Of a stretch of 64,000 nucleotides of DNA, positions 47,176-55,930 are shown piece by piece. Origin of the DNA: Nitrosospira sp. 56-18 (lineage in GTDB: Bacteria > Pseudomonadota > Gammaproteobacteria > Burkholderiales > Nitrosomonadaceae). A program made the translations under genes and the position numbers. The stretch is from contig MKVR01000050.1 of the NCBI GenBank assembly GCA_001899235.1, forward strand, positions 22,871-86,870, written 5' to 3'. The stretch's first letter is position 1, and each line of letters starts with the position of its first letter. A model generated the notes under the pieces. It saw only the letters and a program-made list of their open reading frames with translations, had not been told where the DNA came from and did no database searches.

Positions 47176-50100
47176 ATGGACACATACCCCATTAAATCTG
47201 ATAGCAATTTACCCCGAACCGTATACGTTGCCTTTGAAATGGAAGGCGACAGTAATGACAAAGTGTTTTCCTATCTGGCCCGACTGAACGAAAGCCTTGA
47301 AGGTCAAGCGAAGATCGAAAGGCAAATTTCGGAGCATTATCGCGACCCGCGACTGAACAAATCTGACCCAAAAGCACGCGTATTCCAAGCTGCCGACAGA
47401 TTGCTTGCCGGAAAAAGGTTTGATTTTCTCAGGGTGGCGTGGAGAAAAATCCAGCCTACTGGAAGCTGCTACTGGTTTTCCAATCTTGACGCCAGGCATC
47501 ACAGGATATTGAAATGGATGCAAAGCTGGGACCATTCAAACGCAAAAGCGGTTTTTTTTGTTCAAACTCTGGATGCAGGTTTAAAGCTCACCGAACTTGC
47601 TTTTCTATATGCAAAGACCGTTCCACATGGAATGATCGTCGTTCTACTCGGTGGCGAAACCTTAAACGAACAGAAACTGCGACGCCTCGAAAAATGGGGA
47701 GTCCGGATATTGCGGGATGACTCAAGCTACTCCTCCACTTCCAACTTATCGATTCAACAAATCCCATCACCGCACTTCGAGTCGTTGCAGGAAATGCCCT
47801 TGCGCTCGTCCAGCCTACGCAATGTCGATTGGAGTGAAGAATTATCGCGTGCAAATCTGATTGAACGAAACCCCGAAAAAGTCTTGTTTGTTCGGCCGGA
47901 CTGGATGAAATGCGGTAGTGCCACGACTTTCGGAAAACTCGGAAAATTGTTTCACGATAGGGGCGCAATCTTGATAGATATCGCCCTGCAACCACATAAG
48001 GTGCCTTACGACGGCATCACCATCCAGCACAAGCTCGCTGAAGTTGAAAACGATATTGCACCCTCGTTTCATTTCAATCTTCGCCGCGGATCACCCCCGC
48101 ACGCTTTGTTGGCGATCGGCATAGGCTATTTGCGCACTTGGCCTAAGACAGTCGCAGGCTTTATGCCACTTTTCTATAAACAGTGCATCACTCCGGCCGC
48201 CGTACGGAAGCTGATTGCCGATGCCCGAATCGATTATCTTTACGTCAATCATTATTTTACGCTTCCAGTCGCCAAGCGGCTTTGCCCCAACCGTCCGATT
48301 TTTCTCGATACTCATGACATTCAGTCCCTCAATTTTGTCAGTCATGATTATCACCGCTACATACATATGCGAGCGGCACCCTTTAGCGCTTGTCTGGATG
48401 AAGAGCTAAGAATCATTGATCAAGCGGATTGCGTGACAATGGTGAGCAGCGACGAGATTGATTTGGCCAGCAGATATCGGCCTACGAGGAATTTTTTCTA
48501 TTACATCCCCCTTTCCTCCGTAGCAATGCAACTTACGGAAGAGCAGCAAGATGAAAGAGATCGTAAAAATGTCCCAGTATCATTATTGATCGTTGCCAGC
48601 CGGAACCCGGCCAACGAGCGCAGTCTGAAATGGTTCTTGAATGCCGTATGGCCAGCGATAACCAAAATGGGGGCGCATCTGGAGATCGTCGGAGGAATAT
48701 CGAAATCTTTTGCGGGAGAAATTTTCGAGAGTGTCACATTCCATGGAATAGTGGATGATATTTCGTGTGCCTACCGCCAAGCAGATATCATTCTGCTCCC
48801 GATAACGAATGGAGGGGGAATAGCCATCAAAGCACTCGAAGCTATCCAATATGGCAAACCAATCGTTGCCACCCGTCATGCACTACGGGGATTGCCAACC
48901 GCGATCTATGAGGTACTAAACGGGTGTGTCGATGAAGAAGACTTTGTGATCGATTTATCGAACCTAATCGCAAACACCTCAGCTCGCAAGCAGCGGAAAG
49001 CAGCGACCCATCAGATGCGGGATATTCTTGCATCCATGCGATTTGATGACCAGATGCATGCGACACTTGACAGTATGCGAGCTGCCGAACGACCAATAGT
49101 TGGAAAGCAAACTAGTCGAGTAGCTGCGGACTCTAATTCCTCCACCTTCACGTTTCCGTCATCCAGCGTAGCAAGTAGAAGGGATAGTAAGACTGCAACG
49201 AGATATGTCGTGGTTACTCCTGCAAGTCCGGGCAGCAAGGGAGATGAGGGAATGGTAAGGGGGTGTCTTAGCCTTTTGGCAAACTCAACCGAATTCGTGA
49301 TGCTAAATCCTGACCACTCCCCGCTATGGAGCGATATTATCTTTGATAAAAATTCCTACCCGCCTAGAGAACACACTGGCGCATTTTCCAAATTTTATAA
49401 TTCAATTACCCCACACGATGTCTTTATTGTATTAGGAGCCGATGTTATTGACGGGACGTGCGGGCTCGAACCCAGCTTGAAACGCTTGAAACTGATTGAA
49501 GCAGCGCTGGCGGTTGGCGCTACCGTACATATCTTTTGTTCCTTCCGTTCTGATGTAAACAATCAAATCATCACCCAGCTTAAGCAGATACGGGATGCTA
49601 ACTTTTATCTAAGGGATCTGCACTCCCTTAAACGATTCAAGGACCAGACAGGGCTGGAGGCAGAATATTTTCCCGACTTCTTCATTTATTGCTCTAAACA
49701 GGAAACTGATCGGTGCCGGGCCGCGAAGAAGCTTCTTGCGGAAGTCAGAATAGCCGGAAAAACCATTATCGGGCTGAACTTCAGCGAGCATGCGTTCCGT
49801 TCATTCTCTGATATTCACGACAACACCAACAGGAAAAAGTATGTAGCAGACGTGCTAGTCAGCTTATGCTCGACGATTAATGATCCTTATTTTCTCTTGA
49901 TTTCGCATGATGACCGTCGTTGGAATAATTTCCCTCCTGATTCAGACTACCAGCACATTGCATATAAATGGCTCAAGGCGCACGGCTATAGGTCGAACAC
50001 ATCCTTGCTCGATCCCTATATTACGTATCCTCAAATATTAAGTCTGCTGGATGGGCTTGATATGGTGGTAAGTGGACGTATGCATCTCGCGCTTGCTGCA

Positions 50101-50403
50101 TTCCGTTGTCATGTTATTCCCATTTGTCTGATGGGAACAGGGAAAGGTTATTCGAGTGCGGATAAGATGCGCGGCATATTTGACAAATTTATTGGTCGGA
50201 CAGAGCTTGTGCCCTCCAACATGACGGAATTTATATCGGTCTTGAACATGCTATCGGATCAAAGTGACGTCTTGAAAGCACGATTGAAAGAATCATTGCT
50301 TGCGATCGAAAAAGAGAGTAACGAGAAAAAAATTTACTTTCAAAAAAAGCTGATGTTAGTGCAGCCCAACGGTACCTATCGGCGGTTATCAACTACCTTG
50401 TAG
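47176..50403 (+). CDS. Glycosyltransferase fused to polysaccharide pyruvyltransferase
   Basis: The 1075-residue protein has an N-terminal region without clear similarity (1-250). A GT-B glycosyltransferase section spans about 250-640 (FVRPDWMKCGSATTFGKL, FLDTHDIQSLNF, VASRNPANERSLKWFL, NGGGIAIKALEAIQYGKPIV at about 545-564). A pyruvyltransferase-like domain spans about 670-1050 (TPASPGSKGDEGMVRG at about 680, MVVSGRMHLALAA near 965). Such a protein would add a sugar and ketal-link pyruvate, giving the glycan negative charge. A Ser/Thr-rich linker joins the halves. The region is AT-rich. Fusion is unusual; the two activities are normally separate proteins. Confidence 0.82.
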   Translation: MDTYPIKSDSNLPRTVYVAFEMEGDSNDKVFSYLARLNESLEGQAKIERQISEHYRDPRLNKSDPKARVFQAADRLLAGKRFDFLRVAWRKIQPTGSCYWFSNLDARHHRILKWMQSWDHSNAKAVFFVQTLDAGLKLTELAFLYAKTVPHGMIVVLLGGETLNEQKLRRLEKWGVRILRDDSSYSSTSNLSIQQIPSPHFESLQEMPLRSSSLRNVDWSEELSRANLIERNPEKVLFVRPDWMKCGSATTFGKLGKLFHDRGAILIDIALQPHKVPYDGITIQHKLAEVENDIAPSFHFNLRRGSPPHALLAIGIGYLRTWPKTVAGFMPLFYKQCITPAAVRKLIADARIDYLYVNHYFTLPVAKRLCPNRPIFLDTHDIQSLNFVSHDYHRYIHMRAAPFSACLDEELRIIDQADCVTMVSSDEIDLASRYRPTRNFFYYIPLSSVAMQLTEEQQDERDRKNVPVSLLIVASRNPANERSLKWFLNAVWPAITKMGAHLEIVGGISKSFAGEIFESVTFHGIVDDISCAYRQADIILLPITNGGGIAIKALEAIQYGKPIVATRHALRGLPTAIYEVLNGCVDEEDFVIDLSNLIANTSARKQRKAATHQMRDILASMRFDDQMHATLDSMRAAERPIVGKQTSRVAADSNSSTFTFPSSSVASRRDSKTATRYVVVTPASPGSKGDEGMVRGCLSLLANSTEFVMLNPDHSPLWSDIIFDKNSYPPREHTGAFSKFYNSITPHDVFIVLGADVIDGTCGLEPSLKRLKLIEAALAVGATVHIFCSFRSDVNNQIITQLKQIRDANFYLRDLHSLKRFKDQTGLEAEYFPDFFIYCSKQETDRCRAAKKLLAEVRIAGKTIIGLNFSEHAFRSFSDIHDNTNRKKYVADVLVSLCSTINDPYFLLISHDDRRWNNFPPDSDYQHIAYKWLKAHGYRSNTSLLDPYITYPQILSLLDGLDMVVSGRMHLALAAFRCHVIPICLMGTGKGYSSADKMRGIFDKFIGRTELVPSNMTEFISVLNMLSDQSDVLKARLKESLLAIEKESNEKKIYFQKKLMLVQPNGTYRRLSTTL

Positions 50404-50538
50404 TGTCTCCCTCCGCGATTCTTTAAAAAATATCCTCGTATTACCGAGTTTAGATTCGCTTTCAAAAAGCTAGCTGAGAAATAAACAAGAGATGGGGTGA
50501 CGATCAGAATGAATTACTGTAATTACTGAGATAACCTC

Positions 50539-51834
50539 TTGCTAAATCGCCTAAGAAGAAATTTAAAACTATTTGTTTTTACTTGCCCCTACGTGGCTTG
50601 GAGGTTAATTTCGGCTAAGGGATATATCCTAAATCTGATCGAAATGAGATGGCATAGTGAACAGAATCGAGATTTCCCCGCTAATTCCCTCATTAAGAGA
50701 GATCATCCTTGGAATAAAAAGACTGACAAGAGGATTCTCTTTATAGAACAAAGCATTCCTCGTGCTGATACTAACGCCGGCGCGATAACCATCTACCAAT
50801 TCATGGAGATCTTCCTTCACGCGGGGTGGAGGGTGGCACTGTGGCCCCAGGACCGGCGCTTTGGCGGGAATTATGGCAACATGTTGGAGCAGCGCGGGGT
50901 GGAAATCCTGTCCTCGGATCGGCTGCTCACCACTTTCAGGGTCTGGTGGCGTGCTAATACGGACCGATATCCGGTGGTGATTTTAAGCAGGCCGGCTGTG
51001 TGCGCGGCTTTCCTTCCAGTTCTGAAAAAATACGGAAATCCGCGAATCCTTTATTATGGGCATGACCTGCATTTTTCCCGCCTGCAATCCGAGGCTGAGC
51101 TCACCAGGCTGCCCGAACTGTTCTGGTTCGCCAGGCGATTCAGGAAAATGGAATCGTGGATCTGGGGAAACGTTCATCGCACGTACTATCCTTCGGCCGA
51201 AGAAGCCGACACGGTACGCTCCCTCGTTCCTCATTCCGACGCGAGAAGCGTGATCCCTTATTTCTTCGATGGGATGGTGAAAACCAGCGAGTGCCCACCG
51301 GAAAACCATCGGATGTTATTTGTGGGAAACTTCAATCACCCGCCCAATATCGACGCCGTGGAGTGGCTGATCCAGGAAATATTCCCCGCCATCAAAAATC
51401 GGTGCACAAAAGCTGAGCTACGCGTAGTGGGCACTGGCCTGCCGGAAGACCTGCAACGGCGATGCAAAAAAGCCGGTATGGATTCCAGCGGATGGCTTTC
51501 CGAGGAAGCGTTGGCTGCGGCATACAAATCCTGCCGCCTGGTTCTGGTGCCGCTACGCTTTGGCGCGGGAGTCAAGCACAAGGTAGTCGCAGCCCTTGCC
51601 CAGGGACTGCCCGTGGTGATGACCCGGATCGGGGCACAAGGGATGGAATGGCTGGGCGATTCCGCCGATATAACCGATAACGGCCCCGAGTTTGCCGCCG
51701 CAGCCGCCCGTCTCCTGACGGATGACGCTTATTGGCTACAGCGGGCGGCAACCGCGTCACAGGCTGTCCGCAACCGTTTCAATGCACAAACCATGTCGAA
51801 GGCTTTTGATGAACTCGATCTCGTTGCCAGTTGA
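50539..51834 (+). CDS. Glycosyltransferase, GT4-like
   Basis: The 431-residue GT-B fold protein has LFIEQSIPRADTNAGAITIYQ in the N-terminal domain, YYGHDLHFSRL, and in the C-terminal nucleotide-sugar domain LFVGNFNHPPN (about 260), GAGVKHKVVAALAQGLPVV (about 342-360) and a late EWLGD segment. The start is a TTG at 50539 with no strong ribosome site; the next in-frame ATG is 35 codons later. Its stop overlaps the TTG start of hddA, so it is coupled to the heptose operon and may transfer the heptose. Confidence 0.88.
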   Translation: MLNRLRRNLKLFVFTCPYVAWRLISAKGYILNLIEMRWHSEQNRDFPANSLIKRDHPWNKKTDKRILFIEQSIPRADTNAGAITIYQFMEIFLHAGWRVALWPQDRRFGGNYGNMLEQRGVEILSSDRLLTTFRVWWRANTDRYPVVILSRPAVCAAFLPVLKKYGNPRILYYGHDLHFSRLQSEAELTRLPELFWFARRFRKMESWIWGNVHRTYYPSAEEADTVRSLVPHSDARSVIPYFFDGMVKTSECPPENHRMLFVGNFNHPPNIDAVEWLIQEIFPAIKNRCTKAELRVVGTGLPEDLQRRCKKAGMDSSGWLSEEALAAAYKSCRLVLVPLRFGAGVKHKVVAALAQGLPVVMTRIGAQGMEWLGDSADITDNGPEFAAAAARLLTDDAYWLQRAATASQAVRNRFNAQTMSKAFDELDLVAS

Positions 51835-52880
51835 ATCCAATTAACAAAAACTACGGGATCGTACGCGCGCGCGCGCCCCTGCGGCTGGGTCTCGCCGGAG
51901 GCGGAACTGATGTCGCCCCCTATTGTGACTTGTATGGCGGCTGCGTATTGAATGCCACGATAGACCGGTATGCCTACGCGGTAATCAAGCCTCTGGATGA
52001 ACCTTATGTGCGCTTCCTGGCCACCGACCAGCAAACCGAGAAAGTCATGAATTTGCCGGACTCGCTGGCGCTCGACGGCGAACTTGATCTGCATAAGGCG
52101 GTTTACAAGGCGATCATCGAGCACTATAACGACGGCAATCCGATCCCCATCGAGCTCAGCACTTTTTGCGATGCCGCGGCGGGCTCCGGACTGGGTTCTT
52201 CGTCCACGCTTGTTGTGGTAATGATTCGCGCCTTTGCGGAAATGCTGAATTTGCCACTCGATGACTACACCATCGCCCAGCTCGCCTACAAGATTGAACG
52301 CCTCGATTGCCGCCTGCAGGGCGGCAGGCAGGATCAATATTCCGCGACCTTCGGCGGATTCAATTACATGGAGTTCTTCGCGGGCGACCGGGCCGTCATC
52401 AATTCCCTGCGCATCAAGAACTGGATCATCTGCGAGCTGGAAGCTTCGTTGGTGCTGTTTTATACCGGGGTCTCCCGCGAATCGACGCGTATCATTGCTG
52501 ACCAGAGCGCCAACGTTCAGTCCGGCGTAAAAGAGACGATCGATGCGATGCACGGGCTAAAGCGCGAAGCTTTGGTGATGAAGGAGTGCCTCCTGAAAGG
52601 AGACTTTGAAGGAATGGTGAACAGTATGCTGCAGGGATGGGAAAGCAAGAAACGCTCGGCGAGGACGGTTTCCAATTCCCATATAGACGAAATATACGCC
52701 GCGGCAATGAAAGCTGGGGCGTTGGCCGGAAAGGTTTCTGGAGCGGGTGGAGGTGGATTCATGATTTTCTTCGTGCCGCCCGTCAAAAGAATGAATGTCA
52801 TTCGGGCCCTGAACCGGTTTCAGGGACAGGTCAGCAATTGCCATTTCACAAAGCACGGGACGCAGGCATGGAAGGCATGA
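51831..52880 (+). CDS. hddA: D-glycero-alpha-D-manno-heptose-7-phosphate kinase
   Basis: GHMP-family kinase that phosphorylates C1 of heptose 7-phosphate. The 349-residue protein has RAPLRLGLAGGGTDVAPYC near 13-31, the ATP loop GSGLGSSSTL, RQDQYSATFGGFN, and the C-terminal SGAGGGGFMIFF. The start is TTG overlapping the previous stop (TTGA). It is the kinase of the GDP-D-glycero-alpha-D-manno-heptose branch, distinct from HldE of the LPS-core ADP branch. Neighbours gmhA, hddC and gmhB complete the pathway. Confidence 0.93.
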   Translation: MNPINKNYGIVRARAPLRLGLAGGGTDVAPYCDLYGGCVLNATIDRYAYAVIKPLDEPYVRFLATDQQTEKVMNLPDSLALDGELDLHKAVYKAIIEHYNDGNPIPIELSTFCDAAAGSGLGSSSTLVVVMIRAFAEMLNLPLDDYTIAQLAYKIERLDCRLQGGRQDQYSATFGGFNYMEFFAGDRAVINSLRIKNWIICELEASLVLFYTGVSRESTRIIADQSANVQSGVKETIDAMHGLKREALVMKECLLKGDFEGMVNSMLQGWESKKRSARTVSNSHIDEIYAAAMKAGALAGKVSGAGGGGFMIFFVPPVKRMNVIRALNRFQGQVSNCHFTKHGTQAWKA

Positions 52881-53464
52881 CAAAAGAATATATCCGCCGC
52901 CAGATCGGGGAAGCGCAGCGAATAATGTCGGCGATGCTGGCGGACGAAACAATCATATCCACTCTTGGAGAAGCTGCCGAAGCGTGCATCGGCGCCATGC
53001 GGAGCGGACGGAAAGTTCTGCTGGCAGGAAATGGAGGAAGCGCTGCCGATGCGCAGCATATCGCAGGCGAATTTGTCAGCCGCTTCGCCTTTGACCGCCC
53101 GGGATTGCCCGCTATCGCACTGACCACGGACACGTCGATCATTACCGCGATTGGCAACGACTATGGGTACGAAATGCTGTTTGTCCGGCAGATACAGGCC
53201 AACGGAAATGAAGGTGACATATTCATCGGTTATTCCACTTCCGGCAGATCCCGCAACATTCTACGGGCATTCGAAGGAGCCAGGAACAAGGGCCTGGTAT
53301 GTATCGGCATGACTGGCAGCGGCGGCGGCCCGATGCGGGAGTTGTGCGATTATCTGCTGCAGGTACCCAGCACGGATACGCCCAAGATACAGGAAGGCCA
53401 TCTGGTGCTGGGCCACATCCTGTGCGGCCTGGTTGAAAATGCCATGTTCGAGGCCCCGGCCTGA
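52877..53464 (+). CDS. gmhA: Sedoheptulose-7-phosphate isomerase
   Basis: Converts sedoheptulose 7-phosphate to D-glycero-D-manno-heptose 7-phosphate. The 195-residue SIS-domain protein has LLAGNGGSAADAQHIAGEFVSRF near 44-66, YSTSGRSRNI, and the C-terminal active-site EGHLVLGHILCGLVE. The ATG at 52877 overlaps the hddA stop as ATGA; an ATG three codons earlier is also in frame. It is the first pathway step and second in gene order. Confidence 0.95.
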   Translation: MTKEYIRRQIGEAQRIMSAMLADETIISTLGEAAEACIGAMRSGRKVLLAGNGGSAADAQHIAGEFVSRFAFDRPGLPAIALTTDTSIITAIGNDYGYEMLFVRQIQANGNEGDIFIGYSTSGRSRNILRAFEGARNKGLVCIGMTGSGGGPMRELCDYLLQVPSTDTPKIQEGHLVLGHILCGLVENAMFEAPA

Positions 53465-54156
53465 TGGAAGCGGCAATCCTGGCGGGCGGGCTCGGTACTC
53501 GCCTGCGCGCCGCTGTTCCCGATCTTCCAAAGCCTATGGCCGCGATAGCGGGCCGGCCTTTTCTGGAAATTGTCCTCGCTTCGCTCGCGCGGAAAGGTTT
53601 TTCCCGCATCATCCTCTCTCTCGGGCATATGGCGGAAAAAGTGGTTTCCCATTTTGGCAGCAGTTTTGAGGGAATGGACCTGGTTTATGAAATTGAAGCG
53701 AGCCCCCTGGGTACGGGAGGGGCGTTAAGGCAGGCGCTGGCGCGCGCCAGTTCGGACCATGTGTTCGTCTTTAACGGAGATACCTTTATCGATCTCGAAG
53801 TTCTCGAGCTTGAAGCATTCTGGCAAACCCACCGCTTACCCACCATTGTCGGGAAAAACGTGGCGGACACCAGCCGTTATGGCCGGCTGGAGATGATAGG
53901 CGGACACGTAGTCGGCTTTGCCGCCAAAGGCATGCCGGGACCGGGACTCATCAATGCCGGGTGCTATGTGCTACCCAGGAGTGCGCTTGATATGTTTGAG
54001 CCTGGCCGGGCTTTTTCCCTTGAGGCTGATTTCCTGGTCGCTGCGGTCCAAACACAACCATTCGCGTTGTTCTCGACGAACGGCTTTTTCATAGATATTG
54101 GGATACCGGATGACTATCTTCGCGCCCAGACACAGCTTGCTGGCATCGTATCGTGA
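53464..54156 (+). CDS. hddC: D-glycero-alpha-D-manno-heptose 1-phosphate guanylyltransferase
   Basis: Nucleotidyltransferase that makes GDP-heptose, the donor for surface glycans. The 230-residue protein has the signature MEAAILAGGLGTRLRAAV and PKPMAAIAGRPFLE, the sugar-phosphate site LGTGGALRQA, and metal-binding FNGDTFIDL. Its ATG begins at the last base of the gmhA stop. GDP specificity is inferred from hddA/gmhB neighbours and sequence style. Confidence 0.9.
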   Translation: MEAAILAGGLGTRLRAAVPDLPKPMAAIAGRPFLEIVLASLARKGFSRIILSLGHMAEKVVSHFGSSFEGMDLVYEIEASPLGTGGALRQALARASSDHVFVFNGDTFIDLEVLELEAFWQTHRLPTIVGKNVADTSRYGRLEMIGGHVVGFAAKGMPGPGLINAGCYVLPRSALDMFEPGRAFSLEADFLVAAVQTQPFALFSTNGFFIDIGIPDDYLRAQTQLAGIVS

Positions 54157-54740
54157 CTGGCCGCCCGGCGCTCTTTCTGGACCGCGATGGAGTGGTCAAT
54201 ATAGACCACGCTTATGTGCATCGAAAGAACGATTTTGAGTTTATCGACGGCATTTTCGATCTCTGCCGCCACGCCAAAGCCCTCGGATACCTGATCATCA
54301 TCGTGACCAACCAGGCGGGCATAGGCCGTGGTTACTATACCGAAGAGGATTTTGCAGCCCTTACGCACTGGATGTGCGACATTTTCGACAGAGAGAGGGC
54401 GGCCATCGATAAGGTCTATTTCTGTCCTACGCATCCCGATGGCGCCGTTGAGCGATACAGGAAGCAGTCCGATTTGCGCAAGCCCGCGCCGGGGATGATC
54501 CTGCTCGCCGCCAGGGAATTCAATGTCAACCTGCAAGATTCCATTCTGGTGGGGGACAAATTTTCGGATCTTGAAGCCGGATTTGCGGCAGGCGTCGGAA
54601 GTAATATCCTTTACCGCCCCATCGCGGATCCTGGATCAGCTCCAGAACCCGCTCTCGTCGTTTCCGACCTGCGGCAGGTTTTCGGGTATATGAAGCGCTG
54701 GAATGAAGCGGGCGAGGCGGATGCGCCAGTTCGCCCTTGA
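54153..54740 (+). CDS. gmhB: D-glycero-D-manno-heptose-1,7-bisphosphate 7-phosphatase, zinc ligands missing
   Basis: HAD phosphatase that removes the 7-phosphate before guanylylation. The 195-residue protein has FLDRDGVVNID (catalytic Asp10 and Asp12), TNQAGIGRG (motif II) and VGDKFSDLEAG. In E. coli GmhB a zinc loop uses Cys92, His94, Cys107 and Cys109. Here the matching positions are Cys91, Thr93, Ser106 and Leu108, so three of four ligands are absent. The start is GTG overlapping the hddC stop. It is the last gene of the coupled heptose operon. Confidence 0.9.
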   Translation: MTGRPALFLDRDGVVNIDHAYVHRKNDFEFIDGIFDLCRHAKALGYLIIIVTNQAGIGRGYYTEEDFAALTHWMCDIFDRERAAIDKVYFCPTHPDGAVERYRKQSDLRKPAPGMILLAAREFNVNLQDSILVGDKFSDLEAGFAAGVGSNILYRPIADPGSAPEPALVVSDLRQVFGYMKRWNEAGEADAPVRP

Positions 54741-54847
54741 GGCCATGACGCATTGAGGCTTTGAGGCCTTGGGCCTTGGGCCTTGAGGCTCGCAGTATGC
54801 GGGCCTGCCATGCAACGCCTCTTTATCTGTAGCTGTAGCAACTCGAT
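54741..54847. other. Low-complexity GAGGC/GGGCC spacer after gmhB
   Basis: TTGAGGC and TTGGGCC strings recur between 54738 and 54790. No gene or clear terminator is seen. Confidence 0.4.
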
Positions 54848-55126
54848 ATGGCTCGCTTTGAAAACATAAACCCGTTCCTCAACCTATCCTCCATTCGGTC
54901 GCAAATATATAGCCAATCCAGGAACACGGGATACTTCGATAAAGTCCAAGCAGTATCAATGGAAAGGAAGGTTCTCGCGTGCTCAAATATATGGGTATGT
55001 GGAGAACAAGAGCAGACCCGATCCCCGGAACAGGCCGCTTCCATGCTTGAGCCCGATTATTGGTACTATTGTCAATATGCGAAGGATTACCATCCTTCCC
55101 TGCAAAGTTGTCCGGATGGCCGGTAA
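54848..55126 (+). CDS. Small protein with lipoprotein-tail motif, possibly a gene fragment
   Basis: The 92-codon frame ends PDYWYYCQYAKDYHPSLQSCPDGR. This resembles the YWYYC...YYP.VQ.CP tail common at the C-termini of betaproteobacterial surface lipoproteins, but stops just before the usual final Trp. No ribosome site or signal peptide is seen at the start, so it may be the decayed end of a larger gene. It is just upstream of a real lipoprotein gene. Confidence 0.35.
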   Translation: MARFENINPFLNLSSIRSQIYSQSRNTGYFDKVQAVSMERKVLACSNIWVCGEQEQTRSPEQAASMLEPDYWYYCQYAKDYHPSLQSCPDGR

Positions 55127-55180
55127 CAATCAGCTCCGCAATCCGCAGCCAATCGCCACGCAATAACCAGGATAGATACC

Positions 55181-55738
55181 ATGTCAAGAATACGAACCCT
55201 GCTTGCTTTACCTGCCGGATTGCTGCTGGCTTCATGCGCAAGCATGCCTTCAGGCCCCAGCGTAATGGTCCTGCCTGGCTCCGGCAAAAGTTTCGAGCAA
55301 TTTCGCGCTGATGATTATCAATGCCGGCAATTTGCAATCGAGCAGGCCGGTGGGTCCACGCCGAACCAAGCCTCGGCGGCGAGCGGCGTGGCAAGTGCCG
55401 CTGTGGGGACAGGGCTTGGCGCTGCGGCTGGGGCAGCGATTGGAGGCGGAGCAGGCGCTGCAATTGGCGCGGGCGGCGGCTTGCTGGGGGGAAGCCTGGT
55501 TGGCGCGGGCACGGGGCGCACCTCGGGGTATATCGCCCAGCAGCGCTATGACATGGGCTATATCCAGTGCATGTACGCAAATGGCCACCGTGTTCCCGTA
55601 TCTGGCCGAATAATGTACGATTCGCCCATGAGTAGTGGCACGCAGAATACGAGCATTCGATCTCCCTCTCAACCGGGAAATGCTCAATTTCAACCTCCTC
55701 CACCGCCACCGGGAAACCCTCCCCCGCCGCCGCCCTGA
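55181..55738 (+). CDS. Glycine-zipper lipoprotein
   Basis: The 185-residue outer-membrane lipoprotein has a signal peptide with lipobox LLASC at about 15-19. A conserved YQCRQFA segment is followed by a Gly/Ala-rich glycine-zipper stretch (about 70-110, GLGAAAGAAIGGGAGAAIGAG), then RYDMGYIQCMYANGHRVP, and a Pro-rich tail. Glycine-zipper segments insert in membranes and often act in envelope stability. Two Cys (YQCR, IQCM) could form a disulfide. Its role in the glycan locus is unknown. Confidence 0.85.
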   Translation: MSRIRTLLALPAGLLLASCASMPSGPSVMVLPGSGKSFEQFRADDYQCRQFAIEQAGGSTPNQASAASGVASAAVGTGLGAAAGAAIGGGAGAAIGAGGGLLGGSLVGAGTGRTSGYIAQQRYDMGYIQCMYANGHRVPVSGRIMYDSPMSSGTQNTSIRSPSQPGNAQFQPPPPPPGNPPPPPP

Positions 55739-55930
55739 TGTGCCGTTCGATAGTCTCATTGTTACTTTCGCGGACAAGGTAAAATAATCTGCCAAAACGA
55801 TTCAAAGCGATTCTTGGCGTCCAGCTTCCTCCCGGATCCCGGCGTAAAGAAGATCCTTTGCCGGACCAATACTGGTCAGGAAAACCCAATAGGAGGCGGT
55901 TTCATATTATCCTCATCTGACCAGGAACGG

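Noticed and set aside
54879-55889. Minus-strand open frame of 336 codons
   Set aside because: It is antisense to the glycine-zipper lipoprotein; its Arg/Pro/Gln-rich text is the complement of Gly/Ala codons.
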